Positions 52,970 to 62,615 of a DNA stretch of 64,000 nucleotides are shown here, piece after piece. Position numbers and translations under genes: made by a program. The DNA is from Morganella morganii. Lineage in GTDB: Bacteria; Pseudomonadota; Gammaproteobacteria; Enterobacterales; Enterobacteriaceae. Each line of letters opens with the position of its first letter. Position 1 is the first letter of the stretch. The notes beneath the pieces are model-generated. The model was not told where the DNA came from, made no database searches, and worked only from the letters and a program-made list of their open reading frames with translations. Where the stretch lies: contig NZ_CP069157.1 in assembly GCF_019243775.1 (NCBI RefSeq), positions 3,173,418 to 3,237,417 on the forward strand, written 5' to 3'.

Positions 52970-55861
52970 TTACCGGATTTCTTCTTTAACAGGTAACAGC
53001 GCCTGGAAAGCCGTGACAGACGGATACGTCGTCCATCCGGCCGGTTTCGCGTAATCATCCGCTTTGCCGCCGGTACCGGTCACCTGAGAGTAAAGCGCCA
53101 GTCCTTTTTTCGACATCACCGCGTTCTCATAGAATGTCACCACATCCTGTTTGGTCATTTTCTTCACTGCCGCAATCGTCTGCTCGCGGGTGTTGAAATC
53201 AAAGTAATTATTTTTGAAATCAAATGAATAACGGGATGCTTCTTCCTCAAAGGTTTCCGGCGGCTGTGTCATTTCGGTCAGCAATGCATTGCGGTATTTA
53301 TCAAACTCCGCATTATCCAGTGCTTTCAGGCGTTTTTCCGCATTGATATAAAAATCATCAAAGCGTTGTGACAGATAAGCCGGATTCTTTTCATTGCTTT
53401 GCAGCAGGAAACCGATCCCCCACTGGCGGCCGAAGTTCGGGTTAAATGCAAACAGGGCATACCCCAGCTGTTCCTGTGTCCGCAGCTGATCATAGAACCA
53501 AGGATGCAGAATTTTCGACAGCACAGACGAGAATGCAGCACCTTCCGTCCGTGAATAACCGTCCGGAATAAAGATATTGGCCAGCGCGTTATCTGTGCTG
53601 TTGGCTTTTTCGTCAAAGTTTGGTTTCAGGGCTTTATCAATCACATAGTAATCCCCGACCCACCATTCCGTACCCTGTGAACCGAGCTGTGCCTGAGCTT
53701 TCGATGCAATCTGCTCTGCCTGAGGTGCTGTCAGATTACCGAACACAAACATCTGGAGCGCCCCTTCACGGATAAGACGGTTACGGTACTGCGTGATGTC
53801 ACTTTCGGTAATGGTGTCCAGCGCTGCGAGGCGTTCTTTATCTTCGAAATAAGGCACTGATTTCAGACGGCTGAACGGACGCATTGCCATTTCATAGGCT
53901 TTGCCGTTATCCGATACCGCAACCTGCTCACGATACCAGGATTTCGCCTGTGCAAGCTCCGATACTGACGGTGTAAAGGACTGGTATTCACTCACTGCGG
54001 TGGTCAGCAGTTCCGGCAGATGCTGGGAATAACCACTGACGCTGATATTCAGACCGTCGTCATCACTGATATTGATCCCCATTCCTGCCACACTGGCCTG
54101 ATAGCTGAGCTGATTCAGTTTCAGTTCACTGACATAACTGAGCAACGCGCTGGTGACAACATCTTTGGCTGTTCTGCCGGCATTCCGGTTACGCAGTTCC
54201 AGCGCGATAATTGCCTTCGGCTCATCCGCAAAATAGCGGCTCGGCATATAGAACAGACGCAGTTTTGCAGTGTCTGTCAGCTGTACCGGTTTTTGCTGTT
54301 CCTGCCGTTTGATCAGGTCAAAATTATCCGGAATAAACGGGTTCAGTGCAGGCAGAGAGAAACGGAAATCACCTTCAGATTTACGCCATTTATCCAGTTG
54401 AGCGGCAGTCACTGCATCCACCTGATAAGGCGCATCAACGAAATAGGCTTTTTTATTGCTTGGTTCCTGCGGGCTGGTATACCAGATGCGGGCTTTTTCC
54501 GGTGTTAAATCCGCAAGGCGGGCTTTGATGGCGGCAGGATCCCAGTCATCAGCCAGATAGCCGACATTCAGAACATTTTTTACCGGATATTCCATCATCG
54601 TATTTGCCAGTGATTCAACATAGTTCATATCACGGACAACCGAGCTGTAGCGGAATGCCAGCATATTCACGCGGGCGATTTCATCGAAATAGTCTTTATT
54701 GATCCCTTTTTCTTTAATCAGATTCAGGTACGCAAAAACAGCGGCGGTAATTTCATCGCGCTTCGCCATGCCCTCATCAGTCAGTGAGACAGAGATAATA
54801 AACACGCCCTGGTTACGTGCCAGGGTTGAGGATGCCGATGCACTGACGCTCTCCGCCAACCCGTTGGATATCAGCCAGTTCGCCAGCGTACCTTCACTGC
54901 GGCTTCCCAGCAGATACGCAATATAGGTATCTGTCTGCTTGCGGAAATCTTTGCTGTTGTTGTCGATGACAAACTCAAAATCCAGCGATTTCTGCGGCTG
55001 CGCAGGAACATAGTGAATGATTTTCTGCTGCTCGGCTGCGGTGATCAGCGGAACGGTAATCTGCGGAACAGCTGCGTGGCGATCCGGAATCGTGCCGAAC
55101 GTCTCATTGGCCAGTTTTGCCAGTTCTTCCGGGGACTCCGGTCCGTAGATAACAGCTTTCATCAGATTGGATGAATAATAGGTATTATAAAACTTCAGCA
55201 GCTCTTCATGCAGGATGCTGCCGGGCTTATCTCTAAGGGTTTCCAGGTTACCACCGGAAAAACGGGAAATCGGATGTGCCGGGTTCCAGGTTTCCGCCCG
55301 GACCTGATACATGCGGTGCCCGTCACGGGAACGCGCCATGGTCAGCTCGGCGTTAACCGCATTACGTTCTTTATCCGCATTCACCGGATCCAGCAGCGGT
55401 TCTGCCAGGGCATCAGCCAGCCTCTCCGTTGCCCCTTTCAGCGCATTATTTTCCACTTCAAAATAGAAGTCAGTGTAATTGGAGCCGGTACTGGCATTAT
55501 GGCTGCCGCCGTGCTTCGCCAGATAATCACTGAAATTACCGGGTTCAGGGAAACGTTTTGAGCCCATCAGCACCATATGTTCCAGATAGTGCGCAAGACC
55601 CGCCTGGCTCTGCGGCTCATCCATACTGCCGATAGCCAGACTGACCGCTGCAGCTGATTTACGTGCGGTTTTATCGGAAATCAGCAGAACCGTCATATTA
55701 TTTTTCAGGGTGATTGCCTGATACTGACGCGGATCGTTGGCGCTTTTCTCAATCTCTCCGGGCAGAACCTGCCAGTTATTCTGAGCAAGTGCATTGGCAC
55801 CGGTAAAAAAGAAAAGCAGCGTAAAAATAAACTGCACTAGTTGTTTAGGCATCAGCCTCAT
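52970..55861 (-). CDS. ptrA: protease III (pitrilysin)
   Basis: Periplasmic M16 zinc protease that degrades small peptides. Signal peptide about 4-27. Inverted zinc motif HYLEH at 91-95, with the downstream acidic ligand in ERNAVNAELTMARSRDG. Length 963 (E. coli 962). The start is either 55861 or 55852; both overlap the recC end. Its position inside the recC-recB interval is conserved in enterobacteria, although it has no known role in recombination. Confidence 0.96.
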   Translation of the reverse strand: MRLMPKQLVQFIFTLLFFFTGANALAQNNWQVLPGEIEKSANDPRQYQAITLKNNMTVLLISDKTARKSAAAVSLAIGSMDEPQSQAGLAHYLEHMVLMGSKRFPEPGNFSDYLAKHGGSHNASTGSNYTDFYFEVENNALKGATERLADALAEPLLDPVNADKERNAVNAELTMARSRDGHRMYQVRAETWNPAHPISRFSGGNLETLRDKPGSILHEELLKFYNTYYSSNLMKAVIYGPESPEELAKLANETFGTIPDRHAAVPQITVPLITAAEQQKIIHYVPAQPQKSLDFEFVIDNNSKDFRKQTDTYIAYLLGSRSEGTLANWLISNGLAESVSASASSTLARNQGVFIISVSLTDEGMAKRDEITAAVFAYLNLIKEKGINKDYFDEIARVNMLAFRYSSVVRDMNYVESLANTMMEYPVKNVLNVGYLADDWDPAAIKARLADLTPEKARIWYTSPQEPSNKKAYFVDAPYQVDAVTAAQLDKWRKSEGDFRFSLPALNPFIPDNFDLIKRQEQQKPVQLTDTAKLRLFYMPSRYFADEPKAIIALELRNRNAGRTAKDVVTSALLSYVSELKLNQLSYQASVAGMGINISDDDGLNISVSGYSQHLPELLTTAVSEYQSFTPSVSELAQAKSWYREQVAVSDNGKAYEMAMRPFSRLKSVPYFEDKERLAALDTITESDITQYRNRLIREGALQMFVFGNLTAPQAEQIASKAQAQLGSQGTEWWVGDYYVIDKALKPNFDEKANSTDNALANIFIPDGYSRTEGAAFSSVLSKILHPWFYDQLRTQEQLGYALFAFNPNFGRQWGIGFLLQSNEKNPAYLSQRFDDFYINAEKRLKALDNAEFDKYRNALLTEMTQPPETFEEEASRYSFDFKNNYFDFNTREQTIAAVKKMTKQDVVTFYENAVMSKKGLALYSQVTGTGGKADDYAKPAGWTTYPSVTAFQALLPVKEEIR

Positions 55862-58800
55862 TCTCCCTGTTTTTCTGATGTTGAAACATCGGCAAAAAGA
55901 GTTGTTGTGAAAATTGCTTTATTGCATCCATAAGTGCTTCATCAAAATGGCGGAATGCGCGGACGACATAATCGTCCTCCGCCTCACCGGTAAACTGATA
56001 TCCCCCCTGCAGTGTCTGCAGAAGCAGTAAACCGGCTTTATGTTGGAGTGCATCATCATCAGAGAGTTCACCGGTGTTCTCATCCGCCAGTGTGGTCAGC
56101 CATGCCCAGCCGCTTTTGACAAAGACAGGCAGCGGCTCATTCAGACCACGGACAAACACATCCAGCAGCTGACGCAGATAGCCCTGCGCCTGCTCTGCCG
56201 TCAGCGGCTCAAAGATCCACACCGTATCACCGCGCCCGTACATCCGGCTGTACTGCTGCCGTCCGCTCAGGCTGTATGTCAGATGTTCAATCCACAAACG
56301 CAGCCCGTCAGCGGCGGTAAGTGCCGCCGGACGCCAGCGGAGCAGCCCGTTCTCCTGAACTCCGGTCAGTTGCCCGCTGTAAGTATACGGCCCGGTAACA
56401 TAGTGAAACGACTCAATATCAGATTCTGTCCGTGCATTACGGATTTTCTCCGCCAGAACATCCATTTCCTGTAATTGTTCTTCCCAGTAAACCTGTGCAA
56501 ACGCCCCGGCCGGCAGTTCCCCCGCCGCCTTCAGTATGCGGAAGACCCGCTCTTCCGGTTCGCCGTCCACCAGCGCATCAAGCAGCCGGGTGTTAAACCC
56601 GTAACGCTGTAAATTATCAACACTGAACGGTTCTTCTTCCGGCAGAGCCACATCCTCAATATCAAAATGGACATTCAGACGCTGCTGAAAAAATGCCCTG
56701 ACCGGATGACGGTAAAACCTCAGCAGCTGATCAATGGTTATTTCTGTTATATCTTCTGACGGAACCGGGACATTAAACGGCCCCTGCGCTTCGCCCTGCC
56801 GTAATGCTGCCGGTAACCACTGCGGCGAAAAGCTCTGAAATTCCGCGCCCTCCCGGTAGTTATCCGCCGCAAACGGAACCCTGGTGTGCCGGACAATCAG
56901 ATGATTTTCCAGCGCTTCCCGGCTGGTATCCAGGTCAGCAAACCGGTCTTTCTCCAGACAAAAACTGAGACCGGCATATTCCAGCAGTTCACTGACCAGC
57001 ACTGACGGGTTACGCTCTTCATTATCGCGGATAGATCGGCCGATATAACTGATATATAAATATTCTTTTGCTGACCCCAGCGCCTCCAGGAAAAGATAGC
57101 GGTCATCATCCCGGCGTTTGCGGTCACCCCGGCGGCTTTTTTCCGCCATAAGATCAAACCCCAGCGGCGGGATTGTCCTCGGGTACACACCGTCATTCAT
57201 ACCCAGCAGGCAAATAACCTTAAACGGCACAGAACGCATCGGCATCAGCGTGCAAAAGTTTACCGCTCCCGATAAAAAGCGCTGGCTGATTTTCTCGTCA
57301 TCCAGCCGCAGAGAGAGCTCATCCCGGATCAATGCAAGCGGAACATCGCCGTCATAACAGGCTTTAACCCCCTGATCCAGTACCTGCTGCCACTGCTGTA
57401 ACACCATACTGAGCACCGGTTCGGTATCCGGTGTCGTCATGAAAAAGGCAGACAGAAGCTCAGAACCGGTTTCACGCCATTGTGCCGGTGTCCGCGGTTC
57501 ACTCAGTATTTTCTGCCACTGCCGCAACGTATCAATAAAAGCAGCCAGTTGTCCGACCCGGTCCGCTGACATACCGGAAACCTCGTCATACGGCAGGATC
57601 CCGCGCCAGGTACCTTCCTCCTCTGCCATGGCATAGCCCAGCAGCATGCGTTCCAGCCCGAATTTCCAGGTGTTCTGGCCAAAAACCGGCAGTGAGAAAG
57701 ATTCAATATTATGGTCATCCAGCCCCCAGCGGACACCGGATCCGCTGACCCAGCGGCGCAGAAGCGGTAAATCGCTCTCATCCAGCCCGAACTGCTGCGC
57801 CACCGCCGGGACTTCCAGCAGACTGAGTACATGCTCTGAGGTGAAACGGCTCTGCGGTAATTCCAGCAGTGTCAGTACTGCCTGTAATACCGGATGAGCC
57901 TGGCGGGCTTTACGGTCTGAAATAGCAAACGGCAGATAGCGGTTTTCATTCCCCTGGCCAAATACCGCCTGAATATAAGGAGAATAACTGTCGATATCCG
58001 CCACCATCACAATAATGTCGCGGGGAGTCAGTGACGGATCATTTTCCAGCAGGTTCAGTAAATAGTCCTGCAAAATCTCGACTTCCCGCTGCGGACTGTG
58101 GCAGGAATGGAATGTCAGGGAACGGTCATTATCCGCAATCACCCGCCGCCGCTTACTGGTGACAAATTCCTCTTTGTTTTTTCCCACCACACTGCCGTCT
58201 TCCAGATTAAGAATATCCTGCTGAACAGCAGACAGCAGTGTATCTGCAGGGCGGTCGACAAAGGCTTTAATAGCATGGATTTCTTCAATTTCTTCCAGGA
58301 AAAACAGATTATCCCGGCCGGGACGCCCCCACGATGCCAGCAGCGGGTTACCGGTATTCTGTTCCCCGTCAGCCTCAAAATCGAACAGTGAAGGTGCATC
58401 CTCATCCGATTTAAACCAGCTGACGGCTTTTTTATCCCAATAACTTTGCGGCTTGCGCGCCAGCATACGCCGCAGTGCAGCCGGGCTCTGTAAATCGCCC
58501 CAGTAATACTGGCAGGGATTGGTAAACATCAGATGGATATGGGTATGTTGCCCGAGCGCCCGCAGAGCCTGCAGATAGACCGGCGGTAATGCGGAGATAC
58601 CACAGATAAAAAGTCGGGGCGGCAGATTGGAAACCACTTCCGGATCACCTTCATTGAGCACATCAATAAAACGCTGATAAAGATTGGCACGGTGCCATTC
58701 CGGCTGCCCCAGGCTGCGGGTTAGTGTCTGCAAATCCTGCCACAGGCATTTCTGCCAGGACTGGTTCTGGCTCAGCCCGTCAATCAGTTCATTATTTTCC

Positions 58801-59246
58801 CACGCCGTCAGCCAGTCCGGCCGGTAGACAAGATACTGGTCAAATAAATCAGCAATACGTCCCGATAGCTGATGCAGTTTGCGTTTATCCCCGTCATCAT
58901 CAAGATAATGGCGCAGCGGGGCAAAATCCGGATCATCAAGGCGCTGCGGCAGCAGTGACATCAGCTTCCAGGTCATTGCGCCCTTACTGAAGGCACTCTC
59001 CCTCGGAATGTCCGGCAGGACACGGGTAAACATATCCCAGATAAATGTGGCGGGCAGCGGAAATGTTATATTCGCGGCAATACCCAGTTTTTCTGCCAGG
59101 CTGATTTGCAGCCACTGAGACATCCCCGGGCTTTGCACCAGCACGGTTTCAGGACAAAAAGGATCATTAATTTTATCATTATCAATAATATGGCATATCA
59201 GATCTTTCAGCAGATCCAGATCATTGGAGTGATAAACTGTAAACAT
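55845..59246 (-). CDS. recC: exodeoxyribonuclease V subunit gamma RecC
   Basis: Scaffold and Chi-recognition subunit of RecBCD, an inactive helicase-nuclease relative. It starts MFTVYHSNDLDLLKDL, with ILVQS-type block VLVQSPGMSQWLQISL, and the conserved KRRDDDRYLFLEAL and HPVRAFFQQRL blocks. Length 1133 (E. coli 1122). It overlaps ptrA by 17 bp and begins 10 bp after ppdC, so it is probably coexpressed with the pseudopilins. Confidence 0.96.
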   Translation of the reverse strand: MFTVYHSNDLDLLKDLICHIIDNDKINDPFCPETVLVQSPGMSQWLQISLAEKLGIAANITFPLPATFIWDMFTRVLPDIPRESAFSKGAMTWKLMSLLPQRLDDPDFAPLRHYLDDDGDKRKLHQLSGRIADLFDQYLVYRPDWLTAWENNELIDGLSQNQSWQKCLWQDLQTLTRSLGQPEWHRANLYQRFIDVLNEGDPEVVSNLPPRLFICGISALPPVYLQALRALGQHTHIHLMFTNPCQYYWGDLQSPAALRRMLARKPQSYWDKKAVSWFKSDEDAPSLFDFEADGEQNTGNPLLASWGRPGRDNLFFLEEIEEIHAIKAFVDRPADTLLSAVQQDILNLEDGSVVGKNKEEFVTSKRRRVIADNDRSLTFHSCHSPQREVEILQDYLLNLLENDPSLTPRDIIVMVADIDSYSPYIQAVFGQGNENRYLPFAISDRKARQAHPVLQAVLTLLELPQSRFTSEHVLSLLEVPAVAQQFGLDESDLPLLRRWVSGSGVRWGLDDHNIESFSLPVFGQNTWKFGLERMLLGYAMAEEEGTWRGILPYDEVSGMSADRVGQLAAFIDTLRQWQKILSEPRTPAQWRETGSELLSAFFMTTPDTEPVLSMVLQQWQQVLDQGVKACYDGDVPLALIRDELSLRLDDEKISQRFLSGAVNFCTLMPMRSVPFKVICLLGMNDGVYPRTIPPLGFDLMAEKSRRGDRKRRDDDRYLFLEALGSAKEYLYISYIGRSIRDNEERNPSVLVSELLEYAGLSFCLEKDRFADLDTSREALENHLIVRHTRVPFAADNYREGAEFQSFSPQWLPAALRQGEAQGPFNVPVPSEDITEITIDQLLRFYRHPVRAFFQQRLNVHFDIEDVALPEEEPFSVDNLQRYGFNTRLLDALVDGEPEERVFRILKAAGELPAGAFAQVYWEEQLQEMDVLAEKIRNARTESDIESFHYVTGPYTYSGQLTGVQENGLLRWRPAALTAADGLRLWIEHLTYSLSGRQQYSRMYGRGDTVWIFEPLTAEQAQGYLRQLLDVFVRGLNEPLPVFVKSGWAWLTTLADENTGELSDDDALQHKAGLLLLQTLQGGYQFTGEAEDDYVVRAFRHFDEALMDAIKQFSQQLFLPMFQHQKNRENEADA

Positions 59247-59256
59247 TGTCCTGTCC

Positions 59257-59589
59257 TTACATACATTGCCATCTGCCGGCGGTTAACCGGCGCTCTCCCG
59301 GAGAGACCAGCCCGATAGTAACGGAAATACAGCCCGGTGACACATTTTCCTGATAACTTTCCCATTTCTGCCGGGGAGATAAATGTGTCTGCATCATCTG
59401 CCGTAATATCCCGGGATCCGACGTAAAACGCATCATCTGATGCAGATGACGTACCGTGCTGACATCCGCATATTGCCGCTGTTTTCCGCTATGCAGGAGC
59501 TGATAATAGCGTAATAATCCGGTAACCAGAATCGCAAAAATAAAGGCACAAATCATCACTTCCGGTAACGACATGCCGCGCTCATTCAT
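59257..59589 (-). CDS. ppdC: prepilin-like protein PpdC
   Basis: Type II/IV pseudopilin-like protein, 110 residues (E. coli 107). Prepilin peptidase site and helix: MNERGMSLPEVMICAFIFA, cleaved after Gly5, with the hydrophobic segment following. Function is not well established; it is a minor-pilin-like component. It overlaps the ygdB stop by 8 bp. Confidence 0.9.
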   Translation of the reverse strand: MNERGMSLPEVMICAFIFAILVTGLLRYYQLLHSGKQRQYADVSTVRHLHQMMRFTSDPGILRQMMQTHLSPRQKWESYQENVSPGCISVTIGLVSPGERRLTAGRWQCM

Positions 59590-60097
59590 TGTTTTCTCCC
59601 GTTTCAGTATGCCGGTTGCAGCCGGGTTTTAAATCCGGCGGGCAAAAATCACTCCATCCCTGCGGTATTGCTGTCAATATCATGTTGTCTCCTTCTTCCC
59701 GTGCACTGACCAGCTGATAATGCGTGATATTTTGTTCAAACCAGGGAGAAAACATGCTGCCCTGTAATAACAGCTTATTGGCTCTCAGCCGCCGCAAACA
59801 ACTCTTCAGTTCCGGATCCGGTGCTGTCCGGCAGTAAAACTGTGTTTCGTTCAGTGCTTTCCGGGACCACGCCAGTGTCAGCCCCCATTCCAGTGCAGAG
59901 GCCGCACCGGCATCCGCCCGGTAAAATGCCGTTTCATCCTGACCGTTACGCCACTCTGTCTGATAAAAGCGATGTAAAACAGACAACATCATCAGTGAAA
60001 TTCCCAGCAACAGCATAATCATCAGCAACAGGGCATTGCCTCCGGAGTGACCGGCTTTCTCCCCGCCGGATCTACAGGTGGTAATTAGGCATGACAA
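59582..60097 (-). CDS. ygdB: YgdB family pseudopilin-operon protein
   Basis: 171 residues with one N-terminal hydrophobic helix (LLLMIMLLLGISLMML). The C-terminal GWSDFCPP matches E. coli YgdB. No ATG is available near the start; the TTG at 60097 has GGAGA 8 nt upstream, within the ppdB 3' end (26-bp overlap), so I favour TTG initiation by coupling. Longer than E. coli YgdB (135). It resembles PilX/GspK-like components in layout, but the role is unknown. Confidence 0.82.
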   Translation of the reverse strand: MSCLITTCRSGGEKAGHSGGNALLLMIMLLLGISLMMLSVLHRFYQTEWRNGQDETAFYRADAGAASALEWGLTLAWSRKALNETQFYCRTAPDPELKSCLRRLRANKLLLQGSMFSPWFEQNITHYQLVSAREEGDNMILTAIPQGWSDFCPPDLKPGCNRHTETGENNE

Positions 60098-60659
60098 TCA
60101 GGCTTTCTCCGGTTCGCTGTATTAAGGGCATGTCCCGTCCGGTGAGTGTCAGGGTCAGTTTCAGGCCATTTTTTCCGTACAGTTTTACCGGCGTGACCAG
60201 AAACCGGGAAACATTCACATAGCGGCTATCCGTGACCTTTTGCCAGCCGGTATCCCGGCAGCTGCGGGCGTCGCGCGTCCATTCCAGTGCCTGCTTATTC
60301 AGACGGTAGCCGAAATGCTCCCCGATTTTACGGACATTCCGCTCCCAGCGGCCATTGTGATTGAGGTCGTAAGCAACAATGATGCAACTGCCGTCTGTCT
60401 CGCCGCGCCGGGCGGCAATTTCCAGCGGTTTGCCCTGACAGTGCCCCCGGCAGAATGCCGTCCGCCGGAGATCTTTTTCCAGCCGCAAAAGGGTTTCCCG
60501 CATTATCGTATCCAGCTTGTATTGCCGGTATGTGTTCAGTACATCCTGCCCCAGCGCCGGAAAAAAGCGGGTGACCGTGACCAGAAGAATTGCACTGACA
60601 GCCATTCCCGCCAGCATTTCAAATAGCAGTGAACCCTTTTCCCGCCTTTTATTCAGCAT
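60072..60659 (-). CDS. ppdB: prepilin-like protein PpdB
   Basis: 195 residues from ATG 60659 (MLNKRREKGSLLFEMLAGMA), a prepilin leader cut after Gly9 followed by the hydrophobic helix; E. coli PpdB is of similar size. PilW-like C-terminal region. Overlaps ppdA by 7 bp and ygdB by 26 bp. Confidence 0.9.
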   Translation of the reverse strand: MLNKRREKGSLLFEMLAGMAVSAILLVTVTRFFPALGQDVLNTYRQYKLDTIMRETLLRLEKDLRRTAFCRGHCQGKPLEIAARRGETDGSCIIVAYDLNHNGRWERNVRKIGEHFGYRLNKQALEWTRDARSCRDTGWQKVTDSRYVNVSRFLVTPVKLYGKNGLKLTLTLTGRDMPLIQRTGESLIVMPNYHL

Positions 60660-61120
60660 GACGGTACTCCGGATATCGTGTCCGGCGTGCACAACCGTAT
60701 ACGGCCCGGGGCCGAGATAATCAGTTTTATCTGTCCCTGCGTATTTTCCAGTAAAAAGCTGGCAGCAGAGGCGGTATGCCGGGTTCCCCAGAACAATACG
60801 GTACCGGTCGTGCCGGAAACAATCCGGACACCTTCCATCGGTGTGAATCCTTCCGGATCATCATCACACCGTGCTGCGGATACCTGATGACAGGCCCGGC
60901 TTTTCTCACCAAACGTAACCGCGATTTTCCGTGTTTCGTTCAGATAGGTTGCTTTCAGTTTATGGCTGCTGAGATATTGCTGAAACAACGCAGCCGTTTC
61001 TGTCAGATAACGCCGCTCTCTGTGGCTTTCCCATGAAATATTAATAAATGAAACAGGTAATGCCATAATAAATAAAACAATAATGACTTCCATCAGCGAT
61101 ATCCCCCGTTCTGTCAGCAT
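60653..61120 (-). CDS. ppdA: prepilin-like protein PpdA
   Basis: 155 residues from ATG 61120 (MLTERGISLMEVIIVLFIMA), with a GspH/FimT-like leader cut after Gly6. It is first in the ppdA-ppdB-ygdB-ppdC-recC series. In E. coli thyA lies immediately upstream in the same direction; here an AT-rich gap and a reversed thyA are found instead, so a new promoter must drive this series. Confidence 0.9.
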   Translation of the reverse strand: MLTERGISLMEVIIVLFIMALPVSFINISWESHRERRYLTETAALFQQYLSSHKLKATYLNETRKIAVTFGEKSRACHQVSAARCDDDPEGFTPMEGVRIVSGTTGTVLFWGTRHTASAASFLLENTQGQIKLIISAPGRIRLCTPDTISGVPSC

Positions 61121-61603
61121 GTATTCATCCGTTCGTTTTCTCTGCCGAAAAAATAACGGATTTACCACTCCCGGAAAGACAAAACCGAAAAAAATGCGAT
61201 GCAACAGGAAAAAAAATTCTGCGGAATACTGCAAATTCACATTCATTTTTCGTGTTGTACGGAAAAAAATTATCTGCCAGAGAAAAAAAGTGTGGAGTGA
61301 ACAAAATGAAGGCGCTAAAAAGTACAGACACCACCGCTCTTTAACAATACGAAAATTAACTGATATAAAAACCAGCCGCCGGTACTGTATTTGAATATCA
61401 GTACCGGTGAGCCGGAAATAATCAGATAAAGAATAAAAAACCCACTAATGATTTTTATAAATAACAAAAACATTAACTCAATTATTAATATGGTTAATAG
61501 ATTTAACACTGATAAAAAATCAAAATAATATTATCTTGTATTAAAAAAATGAAAATAATGTTATAATATAAAAACCATATACTGCGTCAACAGGAAAACG
61601 AAA
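61121..61603. other. AT-rich gene-free stretch between ppdA and thyA
   Basis: This 483-bp stretch is much richer in A and T than the rest of the window, especially 61420-61590. It must carry divergent promoters for ppdA and thyA. A 9-bp perfect inverted repeat, CCGGTACTG/CAGTACCGG, is at 61379-61407. A hydrophobic minus-strand ORF (61315-61509) is open but looks like an AT-rich artefact. No real gene is recognised. Confidence 0.7.
61562..61567 (+). promoter_or_regulatory. thyA -10 box
   Basis: A perfect TATAAT, 36 bp before the thyA start. No -35 box at good spacing is evident (TTGTAT lies 20 bp upstream). Confidence 0.5.
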
Positions 61604-62539
61604 GTGGAACAATATTTAGACATTGCAAAGCGGATTCTGGAGGAAGGGAAATGGATTGAGAATAAACGGACAGGTAAAAGATGCCTGACAATTATTAATG
61701 TCGATTTCACTTACCACGTTGACAAAAATGAGTTCCCGCTGGTGACCACCCGCAAGGCATTCTGGAAAGCCGCAATTGCAGAGATGCTGGGTTACTTACG
61801 CGGATATGACAGCGCCGCTCAGTTCAGAGCCATCGGCTGTAATACCTGGAACGCTAACGCCAATGAAAATACCGACTGGCTGGCAAACCCGAACCGCAAA
61901 GGTGAGGATGATATGGGCCGCGTTTATGGTGTTCAGGGACGGCAGCTGAAAGTATCCCCGACAGAAGCACAGTATGATTTATTATTATCATTAAATGATT
62001 CCGGAGATAAAGAAGGTGTTAAAACACTGATTAATGAACTGCGAAAAAATACATTCGATCAACTCCGTAAAGTCTATGATAATTTAAAAAAAGGAATTGA
62101 TGACCGCGGTGAAATTATTTCATTCTGGAATCCCGGTGAATTTAATCAGGGTTGCCTGAGACCCTGCATGTTTATGCATCATTTCTCCGTTCTTGATGGC
62201 ACATTATATTTAAACAGTTATCAGCGCAGTTGTGATTATGCACTGGGTTATGTTTTCAATGCGCCGCAATGTTATTTCCTGCTGGCTATTATGGCTCAGA
62301 TAACCGGCCTGAAATGCGGTAAGGTTTATCACAAAGTGGTTAACCTTCATTTATATGAAGATCAGCTGGAATTAATGCGTGATGTCCAGATTGCACGTAA
62401 GCCATTTGCATCACCGAAACTGCATATTAACCCTGACATTAAAACGCTGGATGATTTAATGACATGGGTAACCACCGATGACTTCACAGTGACAGATTAT
62501 CAGCACCACGACCCGATTAAATATCCGTTCTCTGTCTGA
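61604..62539 (+). CDS. thyA: thymidylate synthase, Vibrio-like, inverted relative to neighbours
   Basis: Makes dTMP from dUMP with methylene-tetrahydrofolate. The GTG start has AGGA 8 nt upstream. The catalytic Cys188 is in LRPCMFMHH and the dUMP site in [14 protein letters not shown]. The sequence ([46 protein letters not shown]) resembles the V. cholerae enzyme as I recall it, rather than E. coli ThyA (264 aa). At 311 residues it also has an extra segment, about 118-145. It lies between lgt and ppdA, the E. coli thyA place, but on the opposite strand. Confidence 0.95.
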   Translation: MEQYLDIAKRILEEGKWIENKRTGKRCLTIINVDFTYHVDKNEFPLVTTRKAFWKAAIAEMLGYLRGYDSAAQFRAIGCNTWNANANENTDWLANPNRKGEDDMGRVYGVQGRQLKVSPTEAQYDLLLSLNDSGDKEGVKTLINELRKNTFDQLRKVYDNLKKGIDDRGEIISFWNPGEFNQGCLRPCMFMHHFSVLDGTLYLNSYQRSCDYALGYVFNAPQCYFLLAIMAQITGLKCGKVYHKVVNLHLYEDQLELMRDVQIARKPFASPKLHINPDIKTLDDLMTWVTTDDFTVTDYQHHDPIKYPFSV

Positions 62540-62562
62540 GAAACCATTAAACAGCCGCGCAT

Positions 62563-62595
62563 AAAAAAACTGCATCCGTTACGATGCAGTTTTTT
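62563..62595. terminator. bidirectional terminator between thyA and lgt
   Basis: AAAAAACTGCATC and GATGCAGTTTTTT form a long stem around CGTTAC; it ends convergent thyA and lgt. Confidence 0.92.
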
Positions 62596-62615
62596 ATTAC
62601 TCACTAAAGCCTGAT

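Noticed and set aside
61315..61509. 64-residue hydrophobic ORF on the minus strand in the AT-rich thyA flank
   Set aside because: It has an AT-driven composition of Leu, Ile and Phe, no good ribosome-binding site, and overlaps the likely divergent promoter region. It could be a small membrane protein but nothing supports that.
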